A stretch of DNA of 64,000 nt. Origin: Ideonella benzenivorans (GTDB lineage Bacteria > Pseudomonadota > Gammaproteobacteria > Burkholderiales > Burkholderiaceae_C). The position numbers and the translations under genes were made by a program. Below the pieces are notes generated by a model. It was not told the origin of the DNA and ran no database searches. It worked only from the letters and a program-made list of their open reading frames with translations. Shown here in pieces: positions 29,409-39,291 of this stretch. The stretch is taken from positions 496,001 to 560,000 of the forward strand of contig NZ_JAGWCB010000012.1 in NCBI RefSeq assembly GCF_020387415.1, in the 5' to 3' direction. Numbering within the stretch: the stretch's first letter is position 1; each line of letters begins with the position of its first letter.

Positions 29409-31444
29409 AGACCGAACCCATCGTCGAGGCGCAGATCGATTTCGCCCACCCGGGCCACGACGGTCTGGCCTGGGCCCCCGGCTTTCAGGACATCTACCAC
29501 GCGCGGGATGGCGCCTTCGCCCAGGCCGAGCACGTCTTCCTGCACGGCAATGGCCTGCCGCAGCGCTGGCAGGGACGTGCCCGCTTCGTGATCCTGGAGA
29601 CCGGCTTCGGCCTGGGCAACAACTTTCTGGCCACCTGGGCGGCCTGGCGGGCCGACCCCCAGCGTTGCGCGCGTCTGGTCTTTGTCTCGATGGAGAAGCA
29701 TCCACCGCGGCTGGCCGACCTGCGCCAGGCCCATGCCCACAGCCCGGCCCCGGTCCTGGCCGCGCAGCTGCTGGCCCAGTGGCCGCCCGCCACCCCCGAC
29801 CTGCATGTGCTGGACTTCGAGGACGGCCAGGTGCGGCTGCTGCTGGCCCTGGGGGATGTGGCCACCTGGTGGCCCGAACTGGTCGGCACCGTCGATGCCT
29901 GCTACCTCGACGGCTTCGCCCCGTCCCAGAATCCGGCCATGTGGGACGCCCACCAGCTGCGCCATGCCACCCGACTGGGCGCGGCGGACCTGACGGCGGC
30001 CACCTGGAGCGTCTCGCGCGTCGTACGCGACGGCTTGCAGGGCGCGGGCCTCCAGTGGGAGCGGGCCCCCGGCTTCGGCACCAAGCGCGACATGCTGATC
30101 GCCCGCCGCCATCCGCGGCCGGCCGCAGCCCTGGCGCAGCAGACTCCGCCCGGCCGGCAGGCCGCGCCGGTGGCCCGGCAGGCACTGGTGATCGGCGCCG
30201 GCCTGGCCGGTGCCGCGGCAGCCCGCGCCCTGGCCGCCCAGGGGCTGGCGGTCACGGTGCTGGAGCGCCGCGAGGCCCCAGCCCAGGAAACCTCGGGCAA
30301 CCGGGCCGGCCTGTTCCACGGCGTCGCCCATGCGCACGACGGGTCGCATGCCCAGCTGCTGCGCGCGGCCGCCCTGCGGGCGCATCAGCTGATCGCCCCG
30401 CTGGTGGCCCGGGGCGCGGTGGCGGGCGACACCGACGGACTGTGGCGCGGCGGCGGCCAGCCAGCGGACTGGGCCGCCCGGTGCTCGGCCCTGCAGGCGC
30501 AGGGCCTGCCCGCGGGTTATGTGCAGGCGATGCAACCCGAGGCTGCGGCCCCGCTGCTGGGGGTGCCCCCCAGCGGCCCGGGCTGGTGGTATCCGCAAGG
30601 CGGCTGGGCCTGCCCGGCCGATCTGGTGCGGGCCTGGCTGGCCACGCCAGGCGTCACGGTGCACCCCGGTCAGCAGGTGCAGGCAATGAGCCCACGCCAT
30701 GGCGGCGGCTGGCTGGCCCGGGATGCGGACGGACAGTCCCTGGCCGAGGCGGACGTGGTGGTGGTGGCCGGGGCCGCCGACGGCCTCGCGCTGCTGCGCC
30801 CCTGGACCGAGGTGGACGACTGGCCCCACCAGCGCAGCCGAGGCCAGGTGAGCCAGCTGGCCGCCCCCTTGGCCGAGGCCCTGGGCCTGCCCCGCCCGCA
30901 GCACCCGCTGGCCAGCGGTGGCTACCTGATCGGGCTGCCCGCCGCGTCCGGTGGCGGCCTGTTGTGCGGCGCCACCCACCAGCTGCACGACCCCGACCCG
31001 GCGCTGCGCCTGGCCGACCACCAGGCCAACCTCGACCAGCTGGCCCATCTGCTGGCTTGCCCCACCGAGCATGTCGAGCCGGCCCGACGCGAGGCCCTGC
31101 TGGCCCGCGCGATGGCAGAGGGTCAACTGACCGGTCGGGTGGGCTGGCGCCTGGCCTGCGAGGACCGGCTGCCGCTGGCGGGCCCGGTGCCGCTGCCCGC
31201 GGCCCAGCGGGCCGGCGCACGGCGGCAGGAACAGCCCCGCATGGTGCCGCGGGTGCCGGGCCTGTATGTGCTGAGCGCCCTGGGCTCACGCGGCATCACG
31301 CTGGCGCCGCTGCTGGGCGAGGTGCTGGCCGCCTGGATCACCGGGGCGCCGGTGCCGCTGGCCTCCAGCCTGATGGACGCGATCGACCCCGCGCGTTTCA
31401 TTGCGCGGGCGGCCCGTTCGGCAAGCCGACCCGCGCAGGACTGA
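29405..31444 (+). CDS. mnmC: Bifunctional tRNA 5-methylaminomethyl-2-thiouridine enzyme MnmC
   Basis: Completes mnm5s2U at the wobble position: the FAD domain removes the carboxymethyl group of cmnm5U and the SAM domain then methylates nm5U. 679 aa, the usual length. The N-terminal methyltransferase (about 1-245) has FVILETGFGLGNNFLATW and DACYLDGFAPSQNPAMW. The C-terminal DAO-type oxidase (about 258-670) has the dinucleotide fold ALVIGAGLAGAAAARALA and the FAD signature LYVLSALGSRGITLAPLLGE. Coupled to the DUF3445 gene and convergent with rpiA. Confidence 0.96.
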   Translation: MKTEPIVEAQIDFAHPGHDGLAWAPGFQDIYHARDGAFAQAEHVFLHGNGLPQRWQGRARFVILETGFGLGNNFLATWAAWRADPQRCARLVFVSMEKHPPRLADLRQAHAHSPAPVLAAQLLAQWPPATPDLHVLDFEDGQVRLLLALGDVATWWPELVGTVDACYLDGFAPSQNPAMWDAHQLRHATRLGAADLTAATWSVSRVVRDGLQGAGLQWERAPGFGTKRDMLIARRHPRPAAALAQQTPPGRQAAPVARQALVIGAGLAGAAAARALAAQGLAVTVLERREAPAQETSGNRAGLFHGVAHAHDGSHAQLLRAAALRAHQLIAPLVARGAVAGDTDGLWRGGGQPADWAARCSALQAQGLPAGYVQAMQPEAAAPLLGVPPSGPGWWYPQGGWACPADLVRAWLATPGVTVHPGQQVQAMSPRHGGGWLARDADGQSLAEADVVVVAGAADGLALLRPWTEVDDWPHQRSRGQVSQLAAPLAEALGLPRPQHPLASGGYLIGLPAASGGGLLCGATHQLHDPDPALRLADHQANLDQLAHLLACPTEHVEPARREALLARAMAEGQLTGRVGWRLACEDRLPLAGPVPLPAAQRAGARRQEQPRMVPRVPGLYVLSALGSRGITLAPLLGEVLAAWITGAPVPLASSLMDAIDPARFIARAARSASRPAQD

Positions 31445-31466
31445 GCCCGCGCCCCCCGGGCGCGGA

Positions 31467-32129
31467 TCAGAAGTTCAGCGTGCGCACGCCCGCCGGGGTT
31501 CCCAGCAGGCAGACCTTGGCCTTGTGGCGGCCGAAGATGCCGACGGTGACCACGCCCGGCCATTGGTTGACCTCGGTCTCCATCGCCAGCGGGTCGCTGA
31601 TCTTCAGCCCGCGCACGTCGACGATGATGTTGCCGTTGTCGGTCGTCACGCCCGCGCGCACGCTGGCCGTTCCGCCATAGACCTGCGCGAAGCGGCGCAT
31701 CACCTGGGCCGCCGCCATCGGGATCACCTCCACCGGCAGCGGGAAGGCGCCCAGCACCTCGACCAGCTTCGATTCGTCGGCAATGCAGACGAATCGATCG
31801 GCCAGGTCGGCGACGATCTTCTCGCGCGTCAGCGCCGCGCCGCCGCCCTTGATCATGAAGCCCTGGTGGTCGATCTCGTCGGCCCCGTCGATGTAGACCG
31901 GGATCGACTCGACGGTGTTCGAATCGAGCACCGGGATGCCAAGGGCCTGCAGGCGCTCGGTGCTCTTGACCGAACTGGACACCGCGCCGCGGATCCGGTC
32001 CTTCATCGTCGCCAGCGCGTCGATGAAGCAGTTGACGGTGGAGCCGGTGCCCACGCCCACGATGGCGCCGGGCACCACATGGGCCAGCGCCGCCTGCCCG
32101 ACCAGGGCCTTCAGTTCGTCTTGCGTCAT
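31467..32129 (-). CDS. rpiA: Ribose-5-phosphate isomerase A
   Basis: Interconverts ribose-5-P and ribulose-5-P. 220 aa from the ATG at 32129 ([15 protein letters not shown]); MPPMTQ three codons earlier is an alternative. The active-site loops [24 protein letters not shown] and [14 protein letters not shown] are intact, with the catalytic Glu in the last. Divergent from pyrD across 61 bp, and convergent with mnmC (22 bp, no terminator seen). Confidence 0.97.
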   Translation of the reverse strand: MTQDELKALVGQAALAHVVPGAIVGVGTGSTVNCFIDALATMKDRIRGAVSSSVKSTERLQALGIPVLDSNTVESIPVYIDGADEIDHQGFMIKGGGAALTREKIVADLADRFVCIADESKLVEVLGAFPLPVEVIPMAAAQVMRRFAQVYGGTASVRAGVTTDNGNIIVDVRGLKISDPLAMETEVNQWPGVVTVGIFGRHKAKVCLLGTPAGVRTLNF

Positions 32130-32190
32130 GGGCGGCATTATCGCCGCCCCCTTCTGGGACAATCCGGCCCGTACCCTCAGCCTGCAGCCC

Positions 32191-33234
32191 ATGTCCCTGA
32201 TTCCCTACGCCCTCTCCCGCACCGCCTTGTTCCGCCTGGATGCGGAAACCGCCCACGAACTGACCATCGACACCTTGGCCCGACTGCAGAACACGCCGGC
32301 CCAGTGCCTGTGGGCGCAGCAGCGGGTGGACGACCCGGTGACGGTGGCCGGCCTGCGCTTTCCCAACCGCATCGGCCTGGCCGCGGGCCTGGACAAGAAC
32401 GGCCGCGCCGTTGACGGCTTCGGCGCGATGGGCTTCGGCTTCGTCGAGGTCGGCACGGTCACGCCCAAGGCGCAGCCGGGCAACCCCAAGCCGCGCATGT
32501 TCCGCCTGCCCTCGGCCGAGGCGCTGATCAACCGCATGGGCTTCAACAACGACGGGCTGGAGGCTTTCGTGGCCAACGTGCAGCGCTCACGCAGCTTCCG
32601 CAAGAAGGGCGGCATCCTGGGCCTGAACATCGGCAAGAACGCAGTCACGCCGATCGAAAACGCAGTCGACGACTACCTCATCGCGCTGGCCGGGGTCTAT
32701 CCGCACGCCGATTACGTCACGGTCAACATCTCCAGCCCCAACACCAAGAACCTGCGCTCGCTGCAGAGCGACGAGGCACTGGATGCCCTGCTGGGGGCGC
32801 TGACCGCCCGCCAGCGCGAGCTGATGGACCAGCACCGGCGCCGGGTGCCGCTGTTCCTGAAGATCGCGCCGGACCTGGACGAGGCCCAGATCGCCGTCAT
32901 CGCCGCGACGCTGCAGAAGCACCGCCTGGACGGCGTGATCGCCACCAACACCACCCTCAGCCGCGAGGCGGTCAAGGGCCTGCGCCATGCCGAGGAGACC
33001 GGCGGCCTGTCCGGCCGGCCGGTGCAGGAGGCCAGCAACAAGGTGATCCGCGCGCTGCGCAGCCACTTGGGACCGAACTTCCCGATCATCGGCGCCGGTG
33101 GCGTGATGAGCGGCGCCGACGCCTGCGCCAAGCTGGCTGCCGGTGCGGACCTGGTGCAGGTCTACACCGGCCTGATCTACCGCGGACCGGAGCTGGTGCG
33201 CGATGCGGCCCAGGCCATGGCGGCCCAGGCCTGA
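32191..33234 (+). CDS. pyrD: Dihydroorotate dehydrogenase (quinone), class 2
   Basis: Membrane-associated FMN enzyme, fourth step of pyrimidine synthesis, reducing the quinone pool. 347 aa from the ATG at 32191. The amphipathic N-terminus [24 protein letters not shown] is the class 2 membrane-binding helix. FMN and substrate motifs are [39 protein letters not shown] (with the catalytic Ser), KIAPDL and [29 protein letters not shown] 35 bp upstream resembles a -10. It lies away from carAB. Confidence 0.97.
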   Translation: MSLIPYALSRTALFRLDAETAHELTIDTLARLQNTPAQCLWAQQRVDDPVTVAGLRFPNRIGLAAGLDKNGRAVDGFGAMGFGFVEVGTVTPKAQPGNPKPRMFRLPSAEALINRMGFNNDGLEAFVANVQRSRSFRKKGGILGLNIGKNAVTPIENAVDDYLIALAGVYPHADYVTVNISSPNTKNLRSLQSDEALDALLGALTARQRELMDQHRRRVPLFLKIAPDLDEAQIAVIAATLQKHRLDGVIATNTTLSREAVKGLRHAEETGGLSGRPVQEASNKVIRALRSHLGPNFPIIGAGGVMSGADACAKLAAGADLVQVYTGLIYRGPELVRDAAQAMAAQA

Positions 33235-33249
33235 GTCACACCGACAGCG

Positions 33250-33810
33250 TCACACCGCCAGGAAGTGCTGGCGGTAGTGCAGCAGTTCGTCGATGGACTC
33301 GTGGATGTCGGCCAGCGCGGTGTGCTTGTTGGCCTTGACCAGGCCTTCCAGCGCCGCAGGTTTCCAGCGGCGAGCCAGCTCCTTCAGGGTGCTGACGTCC
33401 AGATTGCGGTAGTGGAAAAAGGCCTCCAGGCCCTTCATGTCCTTGGCCAGGAAGCGGCGGTCCTGGCAGATCGAGTTGCCGCACATCGGGCTCTTGCCCG
33501 CCGGCACGTAGGCCGACAGGAACTCGATCACCCGCGTTTGCGCCTCGGCCTCGTCGACGGTGGAGGCCTTGACCCGGTCGATCAGGCCGCTCTTGCCGTG
33601 GGTGCCCTTGTTCCAGGCGTCCATGGCGTCCAGCGTCGCGTCGCTCTGGTGGATCGCAAACACCGGGCCTTCCACCCGCACCGTCAGCAGCGGGTCGGTC
33701 ACGATGACGGCGATCTCGATGATGCGGTCGGACTCCGGCTTCAGCCCGGTCATCTCCAGGTCGATCCAGATCAGGTTGTTCTCATGCTTGGTCAGCGTGG
33801 TCTCGGTCAT
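33250..33810 (-). CDS. orn: Oligoribonuclease
   Basis: 3'-5' exoribonuclease that clears di- and short oligoribonucleotides, including pGpG from cyclic-di-GMP turnover. 186 aa from the ATG at 33810 ([13 protein letters not shown]); a GTG three codons upstream is possible. DEDDh exonuclease motifs are visible: [23 protein letters not shown] (with CGN before it) and [12 protein letters not shown] with the catalytic His and Asp. Essential in many proteobacteria. Divergent from the M48 peptidase gene with 56 bp between. Confidence 0.97.
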   Translation of the reverse strand: MTETTLTKHENNLIWIDLEMTGLKPESDRIIEIAVIVTDPLLTVRVEGPVFAIHQSDATLDAMDAWNKGTHGKSGLIDRVKASTVDEAEAQTRVIEFLSAYVPAGKSPMCGNSICQDRRFLAKDMKGLEAFFHYRNLDVSTLKELARRWKPAALEGLVKANKHTALADIHESIDELLHYRQHFLAV

Positions 33811-33866
33811 GGCTTTCACTCAATCGATGCTGCCCGGCATTGTCCGACAACATACACTGCCGCCCC

Positions 33867-35132
33867 ATGCAAGCCATTCACGTCTCGCTGGCGCTCTGCG
33901 CCGCGCTGCTGCTGTCGCTGGGGGTCAAGCTCTGGCTGGCTTCGCGGCAGATGCGCCATGTGCACGCCCACCGCGGCCAGGTGCCCGCCCCGTTCGATGC
34001 CACGATCCCGCTGGATGCCCACCAGCGTGCGGCCGACTACACCATCGCGCGCACCCGCTTCGGCATGCTCAGCGAGAGCTTTGCCACCGCCGTGCTGCTG
34101 GGCTGGACCCTGCTGGGCGGGCTGGAGGCGCTCAACAGCGCGCTGCGCGATGCCGTGCTGCCCTGGGGCGGCGCCCTGCTCTACCAGCTGGCCCTGGTCG
34201 CGGCCTTCGGCCTGATCAGCGCGCTGCTGGAGCTGCCGTTCGAGTGGTACCGCACCTTCCGCATCGAGCAGCGTTTCGGCTTCAACCGCATGAGCCTCGG
34301 CCTGTTCCTGGGCGACCAGCTCAAGGGCCTGCTGGTCGGCGCCCTGGTCGGCCTGCCGCTGCTGGCCGCGGTGCTGTGGGTGATGCAGGCCACCGGTGCC
34401 TTCTGGTGGGTCTGGGCCTGGGCCCTGTGGACCGGCTTCATGCTGCTGATGCAGGTGCTCTACCCCACCGTCATCGCCCCCTTGTTCAACCGCTTCACGC
34501 CGCTGGCCGATGCCGAGCTGGCCGCCCGCATCCAGACCCTGATGCAGCGCTGCGGCTTCCAGGCCAAAGGCCTGTTCGTGATGGACGGCAGCCGCCGTTC
34601 CGCCCATGGCAACGCCTACTTCGCTGGCATGGGCCGGGCCAAGCGGGTCGTCTTCTTCGACACCCTGCTGGCGCGCCTGCAGCCGCCAGAGGTGGAAGCT
34701 GTGCTCGCCCATGAGCTGGGCCATTTCAGCCACCACCACGTGCGCCGGCGCATGGCGCTGGTGATCGGGCTGAGCGCGCTGGGCCTGGCCCTGCTGGCCT
34801 GGCTGGCCGGGCAGACCAGCTTCTACCAGGGACTGGGCGTGCAACCCAACCTGATGGCCCCCAACAACGCGCTCGCCCTGCTGCTGTTCATGCTGGCCAC
34901 GCCGCCCTTCCTGTACTTCGTCGGCCCGCTGATGGCACAGCTCTCGCGCCGCGACGAATTCCAGGCCGATGCCTACGCCTGCCGCCAGGCCAGCAGCCAG
35001 CAGCTGGCCGCAGCACTGCTCAAACTCTACGAGGACAACGCCTCGACGCTGACCCCGGACCCGCTGTACGCGCAGTTCTACTACTCCCACCCGCCCGCCT
35101 CCGAGCGCCTGGCGGCCCTGGCCCGCGCATGA
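33867..35132 (+). CDS. M48-family membrane metallopeptidase (Ste24/CAAX protease-like)
   Basis: Inner-membrane zinc endopeptidase, 421 aa from the ATG at 33867. It has N-terminal hydrophobic segments, several central ones (RFGMLSESFATAVLLGW; LKGLLVGALVGLPLLAAVLW), the zinc motif HELGHFSHHH and the downstream EFQADAYA with the third ligand Glu, followed by YYSHPPASERL. The layout matches the M48A Ste24-like peptidases of Burkholderiales. Bacterial members probably act in membrane protein quality control; prenylated substrates are not expected. Its stop overlaps the rsgA start (ATGA). Confidence 0.92.
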   Translation: MQAIHVSLALCAALLLSLGVKLWLASRQMRHVHAHRGQVPAPFDATIPLDAHQRAADYTIARTRFGMLSESFATAVLLGWTLLGGLEALNSALRDAVLPWGGALLYQLALVAAFGLISALLELPFEWYRTFRIEQRFGFNRMSLGLFLGDQLKGLLVGALVGLPLLAAVLWVMQATGAFWWVWAWALWTGFMLLMQVLYPTVIAPLFNRFTPLADAELAARIQTLMQRCGFQAKGLFVMDGSRRSAHGNAYFAGMGRAKRVVFFDTLLARLQPPEVEAVLAHELGHFSHHHVRRRMALVIGLSALGLALLAWLAGQTSFYQGLGVQPNLMAPNNALALLLFMLATPPFLYFVGPLMAQLSRRDEFQADAYACRQASSQQLAAALLKLYEDNASTLTPDPLYAQFYYSHPPASERLAALARA

Positions 35133-36100
35133 ACCGCCCCCCGGCCCGTGCCACCAAGGCACAAGCCTCGCATGCCACGCTGCAGGAGGCCCTGGTGGTG
35201 GGCTCGCACGGCCGCCATGTGGTGATCGAGACCCCCGCGGGCGAGCGCCTGCTGGCCCATTCCCGGGGCAAAAAGAGCGCCTGTGTGGTGGGTGACCGGG
35301 TGCGCTGGGCCCCGGCTGGCGACGAGGCCGTGGTCGAGGCCCTGAGCCCACGGCGCAACCTGCTGATGCGGCAGGACGAATGGCGCAGCAAGTCCTTCGC
35401 CGCCAACCTGGATCAGCTGCTGATCATGCTGGCCGGCGAGCCGATGTTCAGCGAATCCCAGCTGAACCGGGCCCTGATCGCGGCCGAGGATGCCGGCATC
35501 CGCGCCGTGCTGCTGCTCAACAAGGTGGACCTGCCCAGCGCCGCCCTGGCGCGCGAGCGGCTCGCCCCTTACCGGGCCATGGGCCTGACGGTGCTCGAGA
35601 CCTCGCTGAAAGGCCAGCCCGAAGCGGCGCAGGCGCTGCTGGCACCGGTGCTGGCCGGACACACCACGCTGGTGCTGGGTCCCAGCGGCATGGGCAAGAG
35701 CACGCTGATCAACCTGATGCTGCCGCAGGCCCAGGCCCAGGTGGGCGAGATCTCCCAAGCCCTCAACGCCGGGCGACACACGACCACCACCACGACCTGG
35801 TACTGGCTGGAACCCACGGCGCAAGCGACAGGCACCCGGGGGGCCCTGATCGATTCACCCGGCTTCCAGGAATTCGGCCTGATGCACATCCCGCCGCAGC
35901 GTCTGCCGGAACTGATGCCGGACCTGCGGGCGGTGCTGCACGGCCCGCAGGGGGCCTGCCGTTTCTACAACTGCACCCACCGGCATGAACCCGGCTGCAC
36001 GGTGCGCGCAGCCGTGGAGCGTGGCGAGATCAGCCCTCAGCGCTACCGGCTCTACGGCGCGCTGTGGGAAGAGCTATCCCGCGGCCAGCAGCCGGGCTGA
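35129..36100 (+). CDS. rsgA: Small ribosomal subunit biogenesis GTPase RsgA
   Basis: Circularly permuted GTPase that checks late 30S maturation and releases RbfA. 323 aa. The OB domain is followed by G4 LLLNKVDLPS, G1 LGPSGMGKSTLIN, the switch region with the Thr run RHTTTTTTWYW and G3 LIDSPGFQEFGL, the expected permuted order. The C-terminal zinc finger is CRFYNCTHRHEPGC. Overlaps the M48 peptidase gene by 4 bp; converges on the AmpE/CobD-like gene with 29 bp between. Confidence 0.97.
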   Translation: MNRPPARATKAQASHATLQEALVVGSHGRHVVIETPAGERLLAHSRGKKSACVVGDRVRWAPAGDEAVVEALSPRRNLLMRQDEWRSKSFAANLDQLLIMLAGEPMFSESQLNRALIAAEDAGIRAVLLLNKVDLPSAALARERLAPYRAMGLTVLETSLKGQPEAAQALLAPVLAGHTTLVLGPSGMGKSTLINLMLPQAQAQVGEISQALNAGRHTTTTTTWYWLEPTAQATGTRGALIDSPGFQEFGLMHIPPQRLPELMPDLRAVLHGPQGACRFYNCTHRHEPGCTVRAAVERGEISPQRYRLYGALWEELSRGQQPG

Positions 36101-36129
36101 ACCCCGGCCCCGAGGCACGCCCCGGGCAG

Positions 36130-37128
36130 TCAGCCCAGCAGATTGGCCAGCTTCAGCAGCGCCAGCAGCAGCATCCAGAGGATGACGGAGCGCCACACCA
36201 GGCCGACCACGCTGCCCAGGTGCCCCAGTTCCGGCGGCAGGCCCGGCGTCGAGCCGGTGGCTTCGGCCTCGTCGGTTTCAACCCCGGCAGAAAAACTGGC
36301 CTCGGCGGCCCGGTCCGGCGTCACCCCAGGGGCTGCGGCACCACCCAGCTGCACCCCAACGGCCCCCGCGGCAGCGGCCAGGATGATGCCCTCGTTGGCG
36401 CGCCTCCAGAGACCGGCATCGCGCCGCCAGCCCGACACCGCCTCCTCGAAATTGCCGACCACGGCAAAGCCGAAGGCGGTCAGCCGGGCCGGCACATGGT
36501 CGATCAGGCCGAACATCCACTGCGAAAAGTCGCGCAGCCGCTCGTTGACGGCCACGCCCATCGAGCGGCACTCAAAGGTCCAGTAGCGGCTGGCGAACTC
36601 GGCCATCCGATAGGCAATCGCCCCGGCCGGGCCCAGCCCCATGGCCGAGAACACCACGTAGCAGAAGAACACGCCGAACACATGGCGGTGGGCGGCCAGC
36701 AGGGAATGCTCAATCACATGGCGCAGCAACTCGGTGCGCGGCAACTCGCTGACATCCAGGTGGCGCCACTCGGCCAGCAGCTGGCGGGCGTGGTCTTCAT
36801 CGCCCCGCTCCAGGGCCTCGCGGATGTCGGTGAAATAGTGGCTGAACTGGCGAAACCCGAGGGTCAGGTAGAGCGCCAGGACATCGAAGGCCAGCGCCAG
36901 CAGGAGGCTGATGTATTCGATCAGCACGAAGTGGATCGCTGCTGCCGCTGCCGCCGGCACCAGGACCGTCACAGCCCAGACGATGCGTGCATGGTGGGGC
37001 TGGCCGGCGTCGAAGTTGCGGCCGGCCCAACGCACCCACGAAGCCAGGGCGTCATGGACCCAGTTGTCGCGCGGCAGCGGCTTGATCTGCTCCAGCAGCA
37101 ACGCAAAGAGAACGGCGAAAAAGCTCAT
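36130..37128 (-). CDS. AmpE/CobD-CbiB-like membrane protein
   Basis: Inner-membrane protein of 332 aa from the ATG at 37128 (MSFFAVLFALLLEQIKPL). Four or five hydrophobic segments are seen, the last near the C-terminus (SVILWMLLLALLKLANLLG), with the conserved internal motif HVFGVFFCYVVFSAMGLGPAGAIAYRM. The family spans AmpE (a beta-lactamase induction modulator) and CobD/CbiB (cobinamide synthesis). No other cobalamin gene is nearby, so an AmpE-like or separate role is more likely. The C-terminal third contains a variable acidic loop (VETDEAEATGSTPG). The Nudix gene lies 95 bp upstream on the same strand. Confidence 0.75.
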   Translation of the reverse strand: MSFFAVLFALLLEQIKPLPRDNWVHDALASWVRWAGRNFDAGQPHHARIVWAVTVLVPAAAAAAIHFVLIEYISLLLALAFDVLALYLTLGFRQFSHYFTDIREALERGDEDHARQLLAEWRHLDVSELPRTELLRHVIEHSLLAAHRHVFGVFFCYVVFSAMGLGPAGAIAYRMAEFASRYWTFECRSMGVAVNERLRDFSQWMFGLIDHVPARLTAFGFAVVGNFEEAVSGWRRDAGLWRRANEGIILAAAAGAVGVQLGGAAAPGVTPDRAAEASFSAGVETDEAEATGSTPGLPPELGHLGSVVGLVWRSVILWMLLLALLKLANLLG

Positions 37129-37222
37129 CGTCCACGATGATACCCATGGACACCCCTCTGCCGTGGCCAACAGCCTGCGGGAAAGGTGCCGCACTCGCAT
37201 GAGCGCAACACCTGAGGCCGCT

Positions 37223-37945
37223 TCAGCGGGCCAGCAGGTGGTAGAGGTTGCGCAGCATGGCCGCTGTCGCCCCCCAGATGAAATACTCCTGGCCCTGGGA
37301 AGAGCGCCAGGGCATGGACAGGAAACGGCGCTCCTGCCCATCGACAACGATGCGGTGATGCCGATGGTGGGCCGGGTCCATCAGAAAGGCCAGCGGCACC
37401 TGGAACACCTCGGCCACCTCGTTGGGCTCGGGCTGAAAGGCCGCCTGGGCCGGTACCAGGGCCACCACCGGAGTGATCAGGAAACGGGTCACCGTGGCAT
37501 AGGCCGGCATGCGTCCCAGGATCTCGGGCAAGCGGGGGTCCAGGCCGATCTCCTCGCGCGCCTCGCGCAGCGCCGTGGCCACGGCATCGGCATCTCCCGG
37601 CTCGGCACGGCCACCAGGAAAGCTCACCTGCCCCGCATGGTGGCGCAGGTGCTCGGTGCGCCGCGTCAGCAGCACCGCCAGCCCCTCCGGGCGCTCCACC
37701 AGCGGGACCAGCACACCGGCAGGGGTGGCGGGACGGTCCTCGCCCCAGGCCGTCCAGACGCCGTCGCCGCGCAGGTGGGGCTCGACCTGCGCCGCGCCCG
37801 CAAGCCGGTCGCGCAGGAAACCCGGCGTCAGCCGCTCGGGCGCCAGCGGCGGCAGGTTCCTGTCAATGCCCACCACCGGAACGGCTCTGGGATCCCCCAG
37901 CACGGGACGTGGCAGGGCCACAGGCTTGGCAGGTACGCTTGTCAT
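37223..37945 (-). CDS. Nudix hydrolase, CoA pyrophosphatase-like (NudL/YeaB type)
   Basis: Predicted pyrophosphohydrolase of 240 aa. The Nudix box is complete: G-x5-E-x7-R-E-x2-E-E-x-G is read within GGRAEPGDADAVATALREAREEIGL. The upstream LLTRRTEHLRHHAGQVSFPGG matches the NudL-specific LLxxRxxxLxxHxGQVSFPGG pattern, which supports action on CoA and its derivatives. The C-terminus ends FIWGATAAMLRNLYHLL, also typical. It follows the rpsP operon on the same strand, after a terminator. Confidence 0.9.
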   Translation of the reverse strand: MTSVPAKPVALPRPVLGDPRAVPVVGIDRNLPPLAPERLTPGFLRDRLAGAAQVEPHLRGDGVWTAWGEDRPATPAGVLVPLVERPEGLAVLLTRRTEHLRHHAGQVSFPGGRAEPGDADAVATALREAREEIGLDPRLPEILGRMPAYATVTRFLITPVVALVPAQAAFQPEPNEVAEVFQVPLAFLMDPAHHRHHRIVVDGQERRFLSMPWRSSQGQEYFIWGATAAMLRNLYHLLAR

Positions 37946-37971
37946 GTCGCCAGCAGCTTACGCCAGAACGC

Positions 37972-37996
37972 AAAAAGGCCGCCCGAAGGCGGCCTT
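37972..37996 (-). terminator. Rho-independent terminator of the rpsP operon
   Basis: Stem AGGCCGCC/GGCGGCCT with a TTCG tetraloop and T5 on the minus strand, 45 bp after the rplS stop. Confidence 0.9.
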
Positions 37997-38040
37997 TCCT
38001 GAACCGGTGGCCACCGCGAGGCGGCCTGCCGGATGTCCGA

Positions 38041-38394
38041 TCAGGACAGCTTTTCCTTGATGCGAGCCGACTTGCCCGAGCGTTGGCGCAGGTAGTACAG
38101 CTTGGCGCGGCGGACATCGCCGCGGCGCTTGACTTCGATCGAGGCGATCAGCGGGCTGTACAGCTGGAACGTACGTTCCACGCCTTCGCCGCTGGAGATC
38201 TTGCGCACGATGAAGCTGCTGTTCAGGCCGCGGTTGCGCTTGGCGATCACCACGCCTTCATAGGCCTGCACGCGCTTGCGGGTGCCTTCCACCACGTTCA
38301 CGCTCACGATGACCGTGTCGCCAGGGGCGAAAGAGGGGATGGTCTTGTTCAGACGAGCAATTTCTTCTTGCTCGAGGGTTTGGATCAGATCCAC
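38041..38394 (-). CDS. rplS: 50S ribosomal protein L19
   Basis: Ribosomal protein at the 30S-50S interface. 117 aa from a GTG start at 38394, with AGGAG 6 bases upstream. [25 protein letters not shown] and the [29 protein letters not shown]-terminus are full length and typical. Fourth gene of rpsP-rimM-trmD-rplS, 112 bp after trmD, the longest gap in that operon. Confidence 0.98.
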   Translation of the reverse strand: MDLIQTLEQEEIARLNKTIPSFAPGDTVIVSVNVVEGTRKRVQAYEGVVIAKRNRGLNSSFIVRKISSGEGVERTFQLYSPLIASIEVKRRGDVRRAKLYYLRQRSGKSARIKEKLS

Positions 38395-38506
38395 GGGGTT
38401 CTCCTGAAAGATCGTGTCAGCGCCTGGGTTTCAGTGTGCGCTCACCGTGCGAATCGCAGGGCAAAGGCACTTGGGGTGGCCTGGCAGAGGATCGAAAAGC
38501 TGACCA

Positions 38507-39259
38507 TCATAGCACAAGCTGGGCGAGGAACCGCTCATCGGCAGGGCTCAGCGCCCCGCGCGCCCGGGCCGCCTCGATCAGGTCCGGCCGCCGCCGGGCC
38601 GTCAGCTCCAGCGAGCGCTCACGCCGCCAACGGGTGATCTGCGCATGGTGCCCCGACAGCAGCACGCCGGGCACGGCCAGGTCGCCCTGCGGCGTGTGCA
38701 GCACCTCGGGGCGGCTGTAGTGCGGGCAATCCAGCAGGCCGTCCTCGAAACTGTCCTGCTCATGCGAGCGGGCATCATGCAACACGCCCTCCTGCAGACG
38801 GGCCACCCCGTCCAGCAAGGCCAGCGCGGGCAACTCCCCACCGGAGAGCACGAAATCCCCCAGGCTCAGCTCCAGGTCCACATGCCGATCCAGGAAACGC
38901 TGGTCGATGCCTTCGTAGCGGCCGCACAGCAGGATGCCCCCGGCGCCACGGGCGACCTCGTGCATCAGTCCCTGGTCCATGCGGCGCCCCGTCGGGCTGA
39001 AGTGGATCACCGGCCCCTCGCTGCCCCGGTCGGCCCGCACGGCCGCCAGGGCGCGCTCCAGCGGCTCGACCAGCATCACCATGCCCGGACCACCGCCATA
39101 GGGCCGGTCATCGACCCGCCGGTAGCTGTCGTCCGCATGCTCGCGCAGCGGCCACAGGCGCACGTCAACCTGACCGGAAGCGTAGGCGCGCCGGGTGATG
39201 CCCTGCTGCAGGAAGGGGCCGAACAGGTCGGGAAACAGGGTGATGACGTCGAAGCGCAT
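38507..39259 (-). CDS. trmD: tRNA (guanine-37-N1)-methyltransferase TrmD
   Basis: SPOUT-class SAM methyltransferase for m1G37, which prevents frameshifting. 250 aa. The start [13 protein letters not shown], the trefoil-knot stretches [13 protein letters not shown] and [16 protein letters not shown], and the linker region [10 protein letters not shown] are complete. Fused neither to RimM nor to other domains. 32 bp after rimM. Confidence 0.98.
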   Translation of the reverse strand: MRFDVITLFPDLFGPFLQQGITRRAYASGQVDVRLWPLREHADDSYRRVDDRPYGGGPGMVMLVEPLERALAAVRADRGSEGPVIHFSPTGRRMDQGLMHEVARGAGGILLCGRYEGIDQRFLDRHVDLELSLGDFVLSGGELPALALLDGVARLQEGVLHDARSHEQDSFEDGLLDCPHYSRPEVLHTPQGDLAVPGVLLSGHHAQITRWRRERSLELTARRRPDLIEAARARGALSPADERFLAQLVL

Positions 39260-39291
39260 GGCAGGCCACGCTCCCGCCCGCGGGCGCAGGC

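Noticed and set aside
26487-30185. 1232-codon open frame on the minus strand across earP, efp, DUF3445 and mnmC
   Set aside because: It spans four well-supported plus-strand genes and their intergenic terminator. Composition is typical of antisense readings.
36130-37128. Cobalamin biosynthesis enzyme CobD/CbiB
   Set aside because: Similarity is to the broad AmpE/CobD superfamily and no other cobalamin gene is near, so a specific enzyme name was not given.
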